Both the position numbers and the translations under genes were made by a program. Shown piece after piece: positions 1 through 7,430 of a DNA stretch of 21,701 nucleotides (its first letter is position 1; each line of letters opens with the position of its first letter). Below the pieces are notes generated by a model. The model saw only the letters and a list, made by a program, of their open reading frames with translations. It was not told the DNA's origin and did no database searches. Source of the DNA: Bacteroidota bacterium (lineage in GTDB: Bacteria; Bacteroidota; Ignavibacteria; Ignavibacteriales; Ignavibacteriaceae); NCBI GenBank assembly GCA_021793635.1, contig JAJYSI010000008.1:1-21701 (forward strand). Direction: 5' to 3'.

Positions 1-7
1 GATCTGA

Positions 8-400
8 AGGTTTAATTTCAGAGCCGGTGGAAAACAGCAGATATGGATTGCCGGTGGCATTGGAATTACACCATTTATGAGCTGGATACGTAATTTTGAA
101 ATGCATGGACGCTTCGTCGATTTTTATTATTCGGTAAGAGCAGAAGCCGATGTATTATTTTGGAGTGAATGCATAGCTGCGGCGCAAGAGTTTCATGATT
201 TTCATCCATCTCTTAGAATTACTTCGCGGGAAGGTTCTTTAACTACAAAATACATTGCCGAGCATACAGAGGGAGACCTGACAAACTGGGATATTTATAT
301 GTGCGGACCCTTTATTATGATGGAATCATTTAAAAGGCAATTCAGGAAATTAGGTGTGCCTGCCCGAAAAATTCATTATGAAGAATTTAATTTCCGGTGA
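8..400 (+). CDS. Ferric-reductase-like oxidoreductase, C-terminal NAD(P)H-binding part (5' partial)
   Basis: The visible 130 residues are the NAD(P)H-binding half of a ferredoxin-reductase-type flavoprotein, which passes electrons between NAD(P)H, FAD and a partner such as a membrane haem domain. The stretch I-W-I-A-G-G-I-G-I-T-P-F (encoded from about position 41) is the nucleotide-binding glycine loop. The M-C-G-P-F motif near the C-terminus and the final H-Y-E-E-F-N-F are the usual closing motifs of the ferric-reductase-like group. The reading frame continues upstream of the first ATG (77), so 77 is not the true start. An in-frame TGA sits at positions 5-7, just where family members usually have a glycine of the Y-G-R-F stretch. 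It may be an edge error or a real nonsense mutation. The FAD and any membrane domains lie outside the window. Confidence 0.75.
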   Translation, partial: RFNFRAGGKQQIWIAGGIGITPFMSWIRNFEMHGRFVDFYYSVRAEADVLFWSECIAAAQEFHDFHPSLRITSREGSLTTKYIAEHTEGDLTNWDIYMCGPFIMMESFKRQFRKLGVPARKIHYEEFNFR

Positions 401-586
401 GTATGATGACTTCTTTCTTTTTATGTCTGAAAATTAATTCCTCATCCGGGTTTCAATTAAAAATTCGATATGAATGATTCTAAATTAGTGATTTGATGCT
501 GGTCTTTTTCGTGCTGTCTTAATCTGCAAAAATTAATTTTAATTTAGACTTTGAATATCTAAAACAAAATAAAACGGAGGTTAGAA
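401..586. other. Intergenic, no clear signal
   Basis: 186 AT-rich bases separate the oxidoreductase from the nitroreductase. The only clear element is the CGGAGG ribosome binding site just before the ATG at 587. A short AAAATTAATTTT palindrome is present but too simple to interpret. I see no convincing terminator or promoter. Confidence 0.5.
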
Positions 587-1252
587 ATGTTAAAGCTTAG
601 ACTACTTTGTTTATGTATTATAACAGTATTTGCATTTTCATTCTTTGCATCCGCGCAGAAAATAAAAACTGAAAACCTGCCAAAACCAAACTTCAGTGGA
701 AAGAATTCATCGTTACTTAAGCTGCTTGAAAACAGAAGGACTCACAGGAAGTTTAGTTCAAGGGAAATCCCTCTTCAACAGCTTTCGGAAATGCTATGGT
801 GTGCTAATGGAGTTAACGATTCTTCTTCAGGCAAACGTACAGTGCCGTCTGCACATAACTGGCATGGAGTTACAGTTTATGCCGCAACTTCAAATGGTCT
901 GTTTCTTTATGAACCAAATGAACATTCTTTAAATAAAATTTCCGGTAAAGATATAAGAACTTTTACAGGAAGCCAGGATTTTGTAAAACGCGCTCCGCTT
1001 ACTTTAATTTATGTTGCCGATTTCGGAAAGATGAATCCAAAGTCTAAAACAATGAATGACGAGAAAAGATTATTTCTATCAGCAATAGAAGCCGGCTGCA
1101 TGGTTCAGAGCGTTTATCTTTATTGTGCATCCGAAGGGCTAAATACTGTGGTTAGAGACATGGTTGACAGGAAAGCGCTTGCAAAGCAGATGGACATTCT
1201 AAAGCCGGAGCAGAAGATTGTAATAGTGCAAACAATCGGTTACCAGGACTAA
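587..1252 (+). CDS. Exported SagB/ThcOx-type nitroreductase family protein
   Basis: FMN-dependent oxidoreductase fold of the nitroreductase superfamily, 221 residues. Residues 1-23 form a classic signal peptide ending A-S-A before Q-K, so the enzyme is predicted to be exported. After it comes the family start L-L-E-N-R-R-T-H-R-K-F-S (about 45-57), the FMN phosphate-contacting Arg-rich segment. Then follow L-W-C-A-N-G-V (about 69-76) and a C-terminal half with the A-I-E-A-G-C-M-V-Q-S helix and G-L-N-T segment typical of SagB-like dehydrogenases. SagB enzymes in toxin pathways oxidise azolines to azoles. Single exported copies like this one have no established substrate, and no YcaO cyclase partner is visible. 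The start is set by a strong CGGAGG site 7 bases upstream. An overlapping frame at 696-932 is a shadow. Confidence 0.85.
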   Translation: MLKLRLLCLCIITVFAFSFFASAQKIKTENLPKPNFSGKNSSLLKLLENRRTHRKFSSREIPLQQLSEMLWCANGVNDSSSGKRTVPSAHNWHGVTVYAATSNGLFLYEPNEHSLNKISGKDIRTFTGSQDFVKRAPLTLIYVADFGKMNPKSKTMNDEKRLFLSAIEAGCMVQSVYLYCASEGLNTVVRDMVDRKALAKQMDILKPEQKIVIVQTIGYQD

Positions 1253-1363
1253 AAAACTTTCCGTATCACATTTGTATTAAAAGAAATTGTTCAAGTTGTA
1301 AATGAAACTGTGTGCAGATAAATTTGTGTGCTTACTATTTACCAATATCAAAAAGGAAGGACA

Positions 1364-1822
1364 ATGATTTATAATATATGGAAACTTATTCATGTACTTG
1401 CTGTAATTATCTTTCTCGGAAATATTACAATCGGAATTTTCTGGAAGATTCAGGCGGATAAATCTACAGACCGGCTTAAGATTGCAGAGACTTTCAAAAA
1501 TTTAATTAAAGCTGACAAAGTATTTACAATGCCGTCGGTAACACTATTAATTTTATTCGGACTTGGTACTGCTATGCAGGGAAATTATTCTCTTGTAGAA
1601 ACTCCGTGGATTCTGTGGAGCATTGTTATGATAATTATTTCCGCCTATGCATTTATGTCGAAAGTATCTCCTCTGCAGAAACAAATTTATGCGCTTGCAA
1701 ACAGTGAAGAAAAATTTACCTGGGACGAATATCTTGTTCTATCAAGGAAGTGGAATGTGTGGGGAACTATCGCTACAGTTACGCCGTATATTGCTGTTGC
1801 GCTTATGGTATTAAAGGTCTGA
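1364..1822 (+). CDS. DUF2269-like integral membrane protein
   Basis: A 152-residue membrane protein with about four hydrophobic segments: near residues 3-26 (I-W-K-L-I-H-V-L-A-V-I-I-F-L-G-N), 55-75, 85-100 and 130-150. The opening W-K-x-I-H-V-x-A-V-I-x-F-L-G resembles the DUF2269 family of predicted inner-membrane proteins, whose role is unknown. I prefer the ATG at 1364 over the in-frame GTG at 1328, because an AAGGAAGG ribosome binding site sits 4 bases ahead of it. It lies 111 bases after the nitroreductase in the same direction and may share its transcript. The conserved His in the first helix could be a haem or metal ligand, but that is inference. Confidence 0.65.
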   Translation: MIYNIWKLIHVLAVIIFLGNITIGIFWKIQADKSTDRLKIAETFKNLIKADKVFTMPSVTLLILFGLGTAMQGNYSLVETPWILWSIVMIIISAYAFMSKVSPLQKQIYALANSEEKFTWDEYLVLSRKWNVWGTIATVTPYIAVALMVLKV

Positions 1823-1851
1823 ATTGGAATGCCGCATGATGACGGCTAAAC

Positions 1852-1943
1852 CGTTGGAGTAATTGTGTAGTGAAATAATGGAGTAAATTTTCATATTCCA
1901 TTATTCCACTACTCCATCACTCCACAATTTCAACTTTCCAACG
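1852..1943. repeat. Imperfect palindrome built from 8-base units, between convergent genes
   Basis: The left arm (1855-1882) and right arm (1897-1924) are inverted copies agreeing at 24 of 28 positions. The 9 innermost bases, AATAATGGA and TCCATTATT, pair perfectly. An outer perfect pair CGTTGGA (1852-1858) and TCCAACG (1937-1943) closes the element. Each arm reads as degenerate 8-base units (GGAGTGAT, GGAGTAGT, GGAATAAT). It lies between the ends of the DUF2269 gene and ychF, so it could fold as a bidirectional terminator, but it lacks a clean T-run. It may equally be a mobile palindromic repeat. Confidence 0.7.
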
Positions 1944-1959
1944 AGTTTCCAATCTTAAT

Positions 1960-3042
1960 TTAATTGTGCCTAACAGTTAAGATGTCTCCATCGTTAACAA
2001 TATATTCTTTCCCTTCAAGACGCCAAACACCGTGCTCTTTAGTTTGAGCGAAAGAGCCGTACATTATGAAGTCGTCGTAATGAACGACTTCGGCGCGGAT
2101 GAATTTGCTGAAGAAGTCGGAATGTATTACACCGGCGGCTTCCTGCGCATTCATTCCTTTGTGGATTGTCCATGCACGGCATTCATCTTCTCCTACAGTA
2201 AAGAATGATTGAAGCCCGAGAAGCGAGTATGCTTCCCTAATTATACTTGTCAGTGCCGATTCTTTAATGCCGTATTCTTTCATAAATGTCTGCATATCGG
2301 TTTCATTAAGCTCAGACATTTCAAACTCAATCTCTCCAAAGAAAGCGATAGCTCTTGTGTTTTTACCGATTTTTGTTTTAACAAGCTTATCAAGATATTT
2401 ATCAACATCGCCGATTTGGTTTTCATCCATATTTAATGCTATCAGCATGGGCTTTAAGGTAAGAAGCTGATAGTTCTTTAATAAATGTAAATCTTCTTTT
2501 AAGAATTCAGCTTCGCGTAATGGTTTTTCTTCTTGAAGAATTGAATAGCATTTTTCAAGAAGGGTGTGCTCGTGTCTAAGATGGTCATCGTGAATTTTAA
2601 GTATCTGTTTCTTTAAGCTGTCAATTCTCTTTTCAATAATAGCCAAATCGGATAAGATGAATTCAGTTTCGAAAGTATTTATATCTCTCATCATATCGAT
2701 TGAGCCGGAGGGATGCGGCGTCATTTCATTCTCAAAAAGATGAACAACCTGTATAAGCGCATCATTTGTTTTAACTGTTCCGAGGAAGTTGCCTGTAAAT
2801 TGTGCAGTACCCGAATCTCCTTTCTGCAAGCCAACAACATCAAAGAATTCGATTGCGGCATGAGTTGTCTTTTGGGGTTTAAATATTTCGGAAAGCTTAT
2901 CAAGTCTTTCATCCGGCACTTTAATTACCGCATGGTGCGATTCAGATCTTACCAACTGAGATTGGTCGAGATGCGATTTAGTAATTGTCTGAAAGAGTGT
3001 CGACTTTCCGGATAACGGTAAACCTACTATTCCAATTTGCAT
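1960..3042 (-). CDS. ychF: YchF/Obg-like ATPase (divergent)
   Basis: A 360-residue TRAFAC-class P-loop ATPase of the YchF/OLA1 family, cytoplasmic and ribosome-associated in its relatives. G1 is G-L-P-L-S-G-K-S-T near residue 7 (most family members have N-V in place of L-S). G3 is D-V-V-G-L-Q-K-G. G4 is N-M-D-E, whose final Glu (in place of Asp in GTPases) is the known reason YchF prefers ATP. A central helical coiled-coil arm follows. The C-terminal TGS domain is well conserved: F-F-T-V-G ... R-A-W-T ... G-V-I-H-S-D-F ... I-R-A-E-V ... W-R-L-E-G-K-E-Y-I-V-x-D-G-D. The start at 3042 has an AGGCGG site; an in-frame ATG at 3108 adds an unlikely 22-residue leader. The changed G1 loop suggests a paralogue or divergent subfamily. 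Confidence 0.9.
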   Translation of the reverse strand: MQIGIVGLPLSGKSTLFQTITKSHLDQSQLVRSESHHAVIKVPDERLDKLSEIFKPQKTTHAAIEFFDVVGLQKGDSGTAQFTGNFLGTVKTNDALIQVVHLFENEMTPHPSGSIDMMRDINTFETEFILSDLAIIEKRIDSLKKQILKIHDDHLRHEHTLLEKCYSILQEEKPLREAEFLKEDLHLLKNYQLLTLKPMLIALNMDENQIGDVDKYLDKLVKTKIGKNTRAIAFFGEIEFEMSELNETDMQTFMKEYGIKESALTSIIREAYSLLGLQSFFTVGEDECRAWTIHKGMNAQEAAGVIHSDFFSKFIRAEVVHYDDFIMYGSFAQTKEHGVWRLEGKEYIVNDGDILTVRHN

Positions 3043-3125
3043 AAATCCGCCTTTGAATTTATTTGATGACTTCAGATCAAAGTTAAGTAATAAACTTGTC
3101 TCAAGCAATTGGAAGAGAAACCCAT

Positions 3126-3200
3126 AAGGGTATAGAGGTATAAAGGTATACGGTTAATACCAAGAACTTTGTGTCTTATACTGGTATACCCTTATACCCT
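3126..3200. repeat. Second palindrome with 8-base-unit arms, upstream of the acylase gene
   Basis: The left arm is three tandem 8-base units, AAGGGTAT, AGAGGTAT and AAAGGTAT (3126-3149). The right arm is the inverse (GTATACC at 3184-3190, then CTTATACCCT to 3200). The inner pair GGTATAC (3145-3151) and GTATACC (3184-3190) is perfect. It lies between the divergent starts of ychF and the acylase gene. Its architecture matches that of 1852-1943 although its sequence differs. It could affect either promoter or be an inserted repeat. Confidence 0.65.
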
Positions 3201-3244
3201 AAATATGTTTTTCTTATATTTAGATAAACAAATTAGTATGGCTT

Positions 3245-5701
3245 ATGCAGAGATGGCTTAAAGTTACTATCGGTGTAGCTGCTTCGTTAATAATTCTAAT
3301 TGCAGCAGGCGGATTTGTTTTTTATAGATTGCTTTTGTCTACTTTGCCTGCGTATTCCGGTGAGACTGCAACTGCACAGATTTCAAGCGATGTAAAGATT
3401 TACCGCGACAGTATGGCTGTGCCGTACATCGTTGCTAAGAACGATGACGATGCTGCATTTGCACTCGGTTATGTTCATGCCGAAGATAGACTATTCTCGA
3501 TGGACTTAATTAGAAGAGCAGGCGAAGGTAAGCTGAGCGAATTAATAGGACCCAAAACAATTCCGTTCGATGAAATGTTTTTGACAATCGGAATAAAAAG
3601 AACTGCCGAAAAAATCTTATCTCAATTAGACCCGGTAACATTGAAACTGCTTCAATCCTATTCCTACGGAGTTAATCTTTATATTAAACAGGCAAAGGGA
3701 AAATATCCTGTTGAGTTTGATATTTTGAATTATGCGCCTAAGCCATGGACACCTCTTGACTGCATTGTTGTTGGAAGAATGATGGCTTGGGAACTTAATG
3801 TAAGCTGGTGGTCAAAGTTTGCGATGATGGATTTAATACAAAAATTCGGTTACGATAAAGTGAAGGATATTATCCCATCTTATCCTGATAATGCGCCATT
3901 AATTATTCCGGAGGGAAAGCAGAAGTTTCAAAAAATAAGTTCCGCTTTTATGAAGACCGATGAAGCCTTTAGAAGGTTTATGGGATGGACCGGAACGCAT
4001 ATCGGCTCAAACAACTGGGTGGTAAACGGAAATATGTCTGCATCCGGCATGCCGATAATTGCGAATGATACTCATCTTGCATTCAGCGCACCCGGAAGAT
4101 GGTATGCGGCGGATATTAAAACGCCGGAAAATAATGTATGCGGATTTTCTTTGCCGGGAGCGCCGGGAATTATTATCGGAGAGAACCAACATATTGCCTG
4201 GGCATTGACTAACATTATGGAAGATGATGCAGATTTTTATTCAGAGCAGCTTGATTCTACCGGGACGAAATATCTTCTTAACAATGAATGGGATAATCTT
4301 AAAGTCTTAAAGGATACGGTAAAGGTTAAGGACTCTACAAGCGTCGTCTTCAAAATATATTTAACTGATCACGGTCCGATTGTTTCCTATGTTCTTTCTT
4401 ACTATTTTGTTTTTAAAAATAAAGAGATTAAAGAAGCAATTGTCAGTATGCACTGGCTTGGTAATTATGTAAGTAATGAAATCTTATCCATCTATAAAAT
4501 TGATAAAGCCAGAAACTGGAATGAATTTAAAGATGCACTGCAGACTTACGCAGTACCGGGACAAAATTTTGTTTATGCAGACAAACAAGGAAACATCGGC
4601 TATATGTTTGGGGCTTGGCTTCCGATAAGACAGGAGAATAGTTTTTCATTTATTTATGACGGTACAACAGACAAGAATGATTGGAAAGGATTTGTGCCGC
4701 AGAATGAACTTCCGCAGTTGTTCAATCCGCCGCAGAATTTTATTGCCTCGGCAAACAACAAAACTGTGAAGGATTACAAATATTATATTACCTATTTGTG
4801 GGAGCCTTCATCAAGAATAGAGAGAATAACCGAGCTGCTAAATCAAAAGCAGAAACATTCCGTAAAAGATTTTGAAAAATACCAGATGGATTTTGTTTCT
4901 CCATATGCCGATACGGTAACAAAATATATTCTCAATGCTTTTTCTACAGTGAAAATAACAAATGCCCATTTGCAGCTTGCGTTAAACTTACTGAAGAACT
5001 GGAATTTTGAGATGAACCAGTACAGTCAGACTCCGGCAATTTACGAAATGTTTATAAAGCATTTGATGCAGAATATTTTTCTTAACAAAATGGGCAAGGA
5101 TTTGTTTGATGAATATGTGCTGGTACAGAATGTTGCTTTGCGTTCTATAATCCAGTTGATGCATAATCCAAACAGCACTTGGTTTGATGATCCTTCAACA
5201 CCGCAGGTTGAAACGAGAGATGATGCAATCCGCAAAAGTCTCGACGATGCATTGACTGAGCTTGAGACTAAATTCGGCAGTGACCCGGCAATGTGGCAGT
5301 GGGGAAGAATGCATTATGTTGAATTCAAGCATCCGTTCAGCGGTATATCATCGATAGTTGATAAGACGCTGGATATTGGTCCTTATCCGATTGGCGGAGA
5401 CGGTACAACCATATTTAATACAGAATATTCATTTGCGATAGGATTAAATAAATATCCGGAATTTAATCACGGCGAGTTTGAAAATTATCTTGGTCCGGTA
5501 ATGCGGTACGTATATGATTTCTCAAAGCCGGATGAAATCAATTTAATTATCGATACCGGCGAATCCGGAAATTTTATAAGCAAGCATTACAAGGATATGA
5601 CGCCGCTTTGGATAAAAGGGAGATATTTAAAAATTAAGACGGATATAAATTCGATAGATAATCCGCGGAACAAAGTGTATATATTGAAAGCAATTCAATA
5701 A
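3245..5701 (+). CDS. Penicillin acylase family Ntn hydrolase (peptidase S45), membrane-anchored
   Basis: An 818-residue self-cleaving amidohydrolase precursor. Residues 9-30 form an uncleaved-looking signal anchor, placing the enzyme outside the cytoplasmic membrane. The alpha chain carries the family motif A-L-G-Y-V-H-A-E-D-R-L-F-S-M-D. Autocleavage is expected between Gly254 and Ser255 in G-S-N-N-W-V-V-N-G, freeing Ser255 as the N-terminal nucleophile of a beta chain of about 564 residues. Other conserved sites are A-N-D-T-H-L, L-P-G-A-P-G, A-S-A-N-N (Asn504/505, oxyanion hole), S-S-R-I-E-R-I (Arg) and a late W-G-R-M-H-Y-V-E-F-K-H-P-F. Relatives cut penicillins, cephalosporins or acyl-homoserine lactones, and the substrate cannot be told from sequence. 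No Shine-Dalgarno site is obvious. It ends 47 bases before the converging zinc-finger gene. Confidence 0.92.
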   Translation: MQRWLKVTIGVAASLIILIAAGGFVFYRLLLSTLPAYSGETATAQISSDVKIYRDSMAVPYIVAKNDDDAAFALGYVHAEDRLFSMDLIRRAGEGKLSELIGPKTIPFDEMFLTIGIKRTAEKILSQLDPVTLKLLQSYSYGVNLYIKQAKGKYPVEFDILNYAPKPWTPLDCIVVGRMMAWELNVSWWSKFAMMDLIQKFGYDKVKDIIPSYPDNAPLIIPEGKQKFQKISSAFMKTDEAFRRFMGWTGTHIGSNNWVVNGNMSASGMPIIANDTHLAFSAPGRWYAADIKTPENNVCGFSLPGAPGIIIGENQHIAWALTNIMEDDADFYSEQLDSTGTKYLLNNEWDNLKVLKDTVKVKDSTSVVFKIYLTDHGPIVSYVLSYYFVFKNKEIKEAIVSMHWLGNYVSNEILSIYKIDKARNWNEFKDALQTYAVPGQNFVYADKQGNIGYMFGAWLPIRQENSFSFIYDGTTDKNDWKGFVPQNELPQLFNPPQNFIASANNKTVKDYKYYITYLWEPSSRIERITELLNQKQKHSVKDFEKYQMDFVSPYADTVTKYILNAFSTVKITNAHLQLALNLLKNWNFEMNQYSQTPAIYEMFIKHLMQNIFLNKMGKDLFDEYVLVQNVALRSIIQLMHNPNSTWFDDPSTPQVETRDDAIRKSLDDALTELETKFGSDPAMWQWGRMHYVEFKHPFSGISSIVDKTLDIGPYPIGGDGTTIFNTEYSFAIGLNKYPEFNHGEFENYLGPVMRYVYDFSKPDEINLIIDTGESGNFISKHYKDMTPLWIKGRYLKIKTDINSIDNPRNKVYILKAIQ

Positions 5702-5719
5702 AGCATTTTATATTTATAT

Positions 5720-5746
5720 AAAAAATTCAATTCCAATATTTGGAAT
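5720..5746 (-). terminator. Intrinsic terminator of the DUF4258/zinc-finger pair
   Basis: Read on the minus strand, a perfect stem ATTCCAA / TTGGAAT (5730-5746) with a 3-base loop is followed by TGAATTTTTT (T-run at 5720-5725). It begins 3 bases after the stop codon of the zinc-finger gene. The stem is GC-poor, so strength is uncertain. Confidence 0.55.
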
Positions 5747-5748
5747 AG

Positions 5749-5970
5749 CTAAACAGCATATTTTACAATTTCAAGTTCTGCCGATGCATCAACTGATTTA
5801 AGCTTAGCATCAACATAGCTCATAGCTTCGTCTTCAAGTTCATATTCTCTACACGATTCACACTGTAAAACTGGTAAATTTTTAATTATTATAGTTGTAT
5901 TATTGTTTGTCTTAAATGGAAGATCAGTCACGATCTTCTGCATTCTATTTCCACATCTATAACATCTCAT
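5749..5970 (-). CDS. YgiT-type zinc-finger protein, probable antitoxin
   Basis: A 73-residue protein starting M-R-C-Y-R-C-G and carrying a second C-E-S-C pair near residue 37. The two C-x2-C pairs make the zinc ribbon seen in the N-terminal half of MqsA/YgiT antitoxins. The tail (E-D-E-A-M-S-Y-V-D to the end) is a short helix, the part that usually binds the toxin. There is no helix-turn-helix domain, so unlike full MqsA it may not bind DNA itself. It starts 2 bases after the stop of the DUF4258 gene, and its AGGAGA ribosome binding site lies inside that gene's last codons, so translation is likely coupled. The toxin-first gene order fits MqsRA-like modules. Role inferred from pairing. Confidence 0.75.
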   Translation of the reverse strand: MRCYRCGNRMQKIVTDLPFKTNNNTTIIIKNLPVLQCESCREYELEDEAMSYVDAKLKSVDASAELEIVKYAV

Positions 5971-5972
5971 TT

Positions 5973-6257
5973 TTATCTCCTGGTTTTTAAATCATCAAGC
6001 CATTTTTCCAATGAAGGAATATATGCAGTTACAAATACTACCGACCTATCTTCGTAGTCAACCGCTATAAGTAAATGAAATTTTAGTCCCTGATTTTCAG
6101 AATAAACGAAACAACTTGGTAAATATTTATCATCTGGATATTCTTCAATAATCTCAAATTTATCAACGGAATTTAAAATTACATCCATGGGAATAAACCT
6201 CTCTTTCAAACGCATATTTAATAATATGACCATCGAATCCTTTTTTCTTTTACGCAT
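5973..6257 (-). CDS. DUF4258 domain protein, probable toxin
   Basis: A small basic protein of up to 94 residues. The R-L-K-E-R-F-I segment, then I-I-E-E-Y-P-D-D, then L-K-F-H-L-L-I-A-V-D and a V-V-F-V-T-A-Y-I-P strand, is the DUF4258 pattern. DUF4258 proteins are often found with YgiT-type zinc-finger partners and are regarded as RelE-like or related type II toxins. The His normally 4 residues before the first Arg of R-x-x-E-R appears replaced by Leu, which may mean altered or lost activity. Two starts are possible: ATG 6257, or ATG 6233, which has an AAAAGGA site just upstream and gives 86 residues. I keep the longer one for display, but 6233 may be the real start. Confidence 0.65.
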   Translation of the reverse strand: MRKRKKDSMVILLNMRLKERFIPMDVILNSVDKFEIIEEYPDDKYLPSCFVYSENQGLKFHLLIAVDYEDRSVVFVTAYIPSLEKWLDDLKTRR

Positions 6258-6372
6258 AGTTTAATAAATTCAATATCCATTAGTTATGCTTTTTGATATG
6301 AGATAGCTTCAATAATTTATACAATAAATCAAAGATTACATATCAAGTTACTTCATAACTTATAATTAGTCA

Positions 6373-6425
6373 AACACACAAATTATTATTACTTTTAAGT
6401 TTGCTAAGTGTTAAATTTGCGTGTT
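6373..6425. promoter_or_regulatory. Inverted repeat upstream of metF
   Basis: AACACACAAATT (6373-6384) and AATTTGCGTGTT (6414-6425) are inverse copies with a single mismatch over 12 bases, separated by 29 bases. They lie 35-87 bases ahead of the metF start, where a repressor or activator could bind. No matching known operator is claimed. The remainder of 6258-6459 is AT-rich with no other clear signal. Confidence 0.4.
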
Positions 6426-6459
6426 AAAAAAATAAGAGCAAGGATTTAGGTACAGCTTA

Positions 6460-7428
6460 ATGGCAAAAGTAATTGAGCATTTGAAGAACGCTAAGGAACC
6501 GTTAATTAGTTTTGAATTAATCCCGCCGAAAAGAGGCGGCGATATTAAAAGTCTTCTCTCGGTAATTGAAGATATATTAAAGTATCATCCGCCATTTGTA
6601 GATATAACCAGTCACTCTGCCGAAGTAGTTTATGAAGAAACGACAAAAGGAATTCAAAAGAAGATAAAAAGAAAGAGACCAGGAACTTTGGGCATCTGCG
6701 CGCTCATTCAGCATAAATATAATATTGATGCAGTGCCGCATATTCTAACTCACGGCTTTACACGGGAAGAGACTGAGGATTTTTTAATTGAATTAAGCTA
6801 CCTCGGAATAGAAAACGTACTTGCAATACGCGGCGATGATAACGGTTATCAAAAACCGATTCCGGAAGGCAAAAGTAAAAATAAGTATGCCGTTGATCTT
6901 GTGAAGCAGATTGTTGCAATGAATAAAGGAAAATATCTCGAAGAAAGTCTTCTTGATGCAAAGCCTTCGGACTTTTGCATCGGTGTAAGCGGATATCCCG
7001 AAAAACATTTCGAAGCTCCGAATTTGCAGACCGATGTAAATTTTGTAAAAGCCAAAGTTGATGCCGGCGCCGACTATGTTGTTACCCAGATGTTCTACGA
7101 TAACAAGTTATTTTTTAAGTATGTTGATTTATGCGTCAAGACAGGAATTAATGTGCCGATAATTCCGGGATTAAAGATATTAACCAGCAAAGCTCATTTA
7201 GTTTCGATACCAAAAAACTTTTATATAAATCTTCCGCAGGATTTGGTTGATGAAGTAAATGCTGCAAAGCCGGAGAAGGTAATGGATGTCGGAGTTGAGT
7301 GGGCAGCAAATCAAGTGGAGGAATTGTTAAAGCATGACATTCCGAGCGTTCATTTTTATATAATGCAAAATTCTCAGCCGGTGGTAAAACTGATGGAGCG
7401 CCTTAAAGCAAAGAAGGTTATTGCCTGA
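6460..7428 (+). CDS. metF: Methylenetetrahydrofolate reductase
   Basis: Reduces 5,10-methylene-tetrahydrofolate to 5-methyl-tetrahydrofolate with a flavin cofactor, supplying the methyl group for methionine synthesis. This is a cytoplasmic TIM-barrel enzyme of 322 residues, slightly longer than the roughly 296 of E. coli MetF. Glu19 in S-F-E-L-I-P-P-K is the conserved catalytic acid, and D-I-T-S-H-S and A-I-R-G-D-D (Asp126) are flavin/folate-binding segments. V-S-G-Y-P-E-K-H and V-T-Q-M-F-Y-D are also well conserved. The gene starts a three-gene operon: the next gene begins 2 bases after its stop. There is no SAM riboswitch ahead of it, but an inverted repeat at 6373-6425 is a candidate operator. 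Confidence 0.93.
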   Translation: MAKVIEHLKNAKEPLISFELIPPKRGGDIKSLLSVIEDILKYHPPFVDITSHSAEVVYEETTKGIQKKIKRKRPGTLGICALIQHKYNIDAVPHILTHGFTREETEDFLIELSYLGIENVLAIRGDDNGYQKPIPEGKSKNKYAVDLVKQIVAMNKGKYLEESLLDAKPSDFCIGVSGYPEKHFEAPNLQTDVNFVKAKVDAGADYVVTQMFYDNKLFFKYVDLCVKTGINVPIIPGLKILTSKAHLVSIPKNFYINLPQDLVDEVNAAKPEKVMDVGVEWAANQVEELLKHDIPSVHFYIMQNSQPVVKLMERLKAKKVIA

Positions 7429-7430
7429 AG

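Noticed and set aside
2713..3015. 100-codon plus-strand frame inside ychF
   Set aside because: It is the antisense shadow of a conserved gene.
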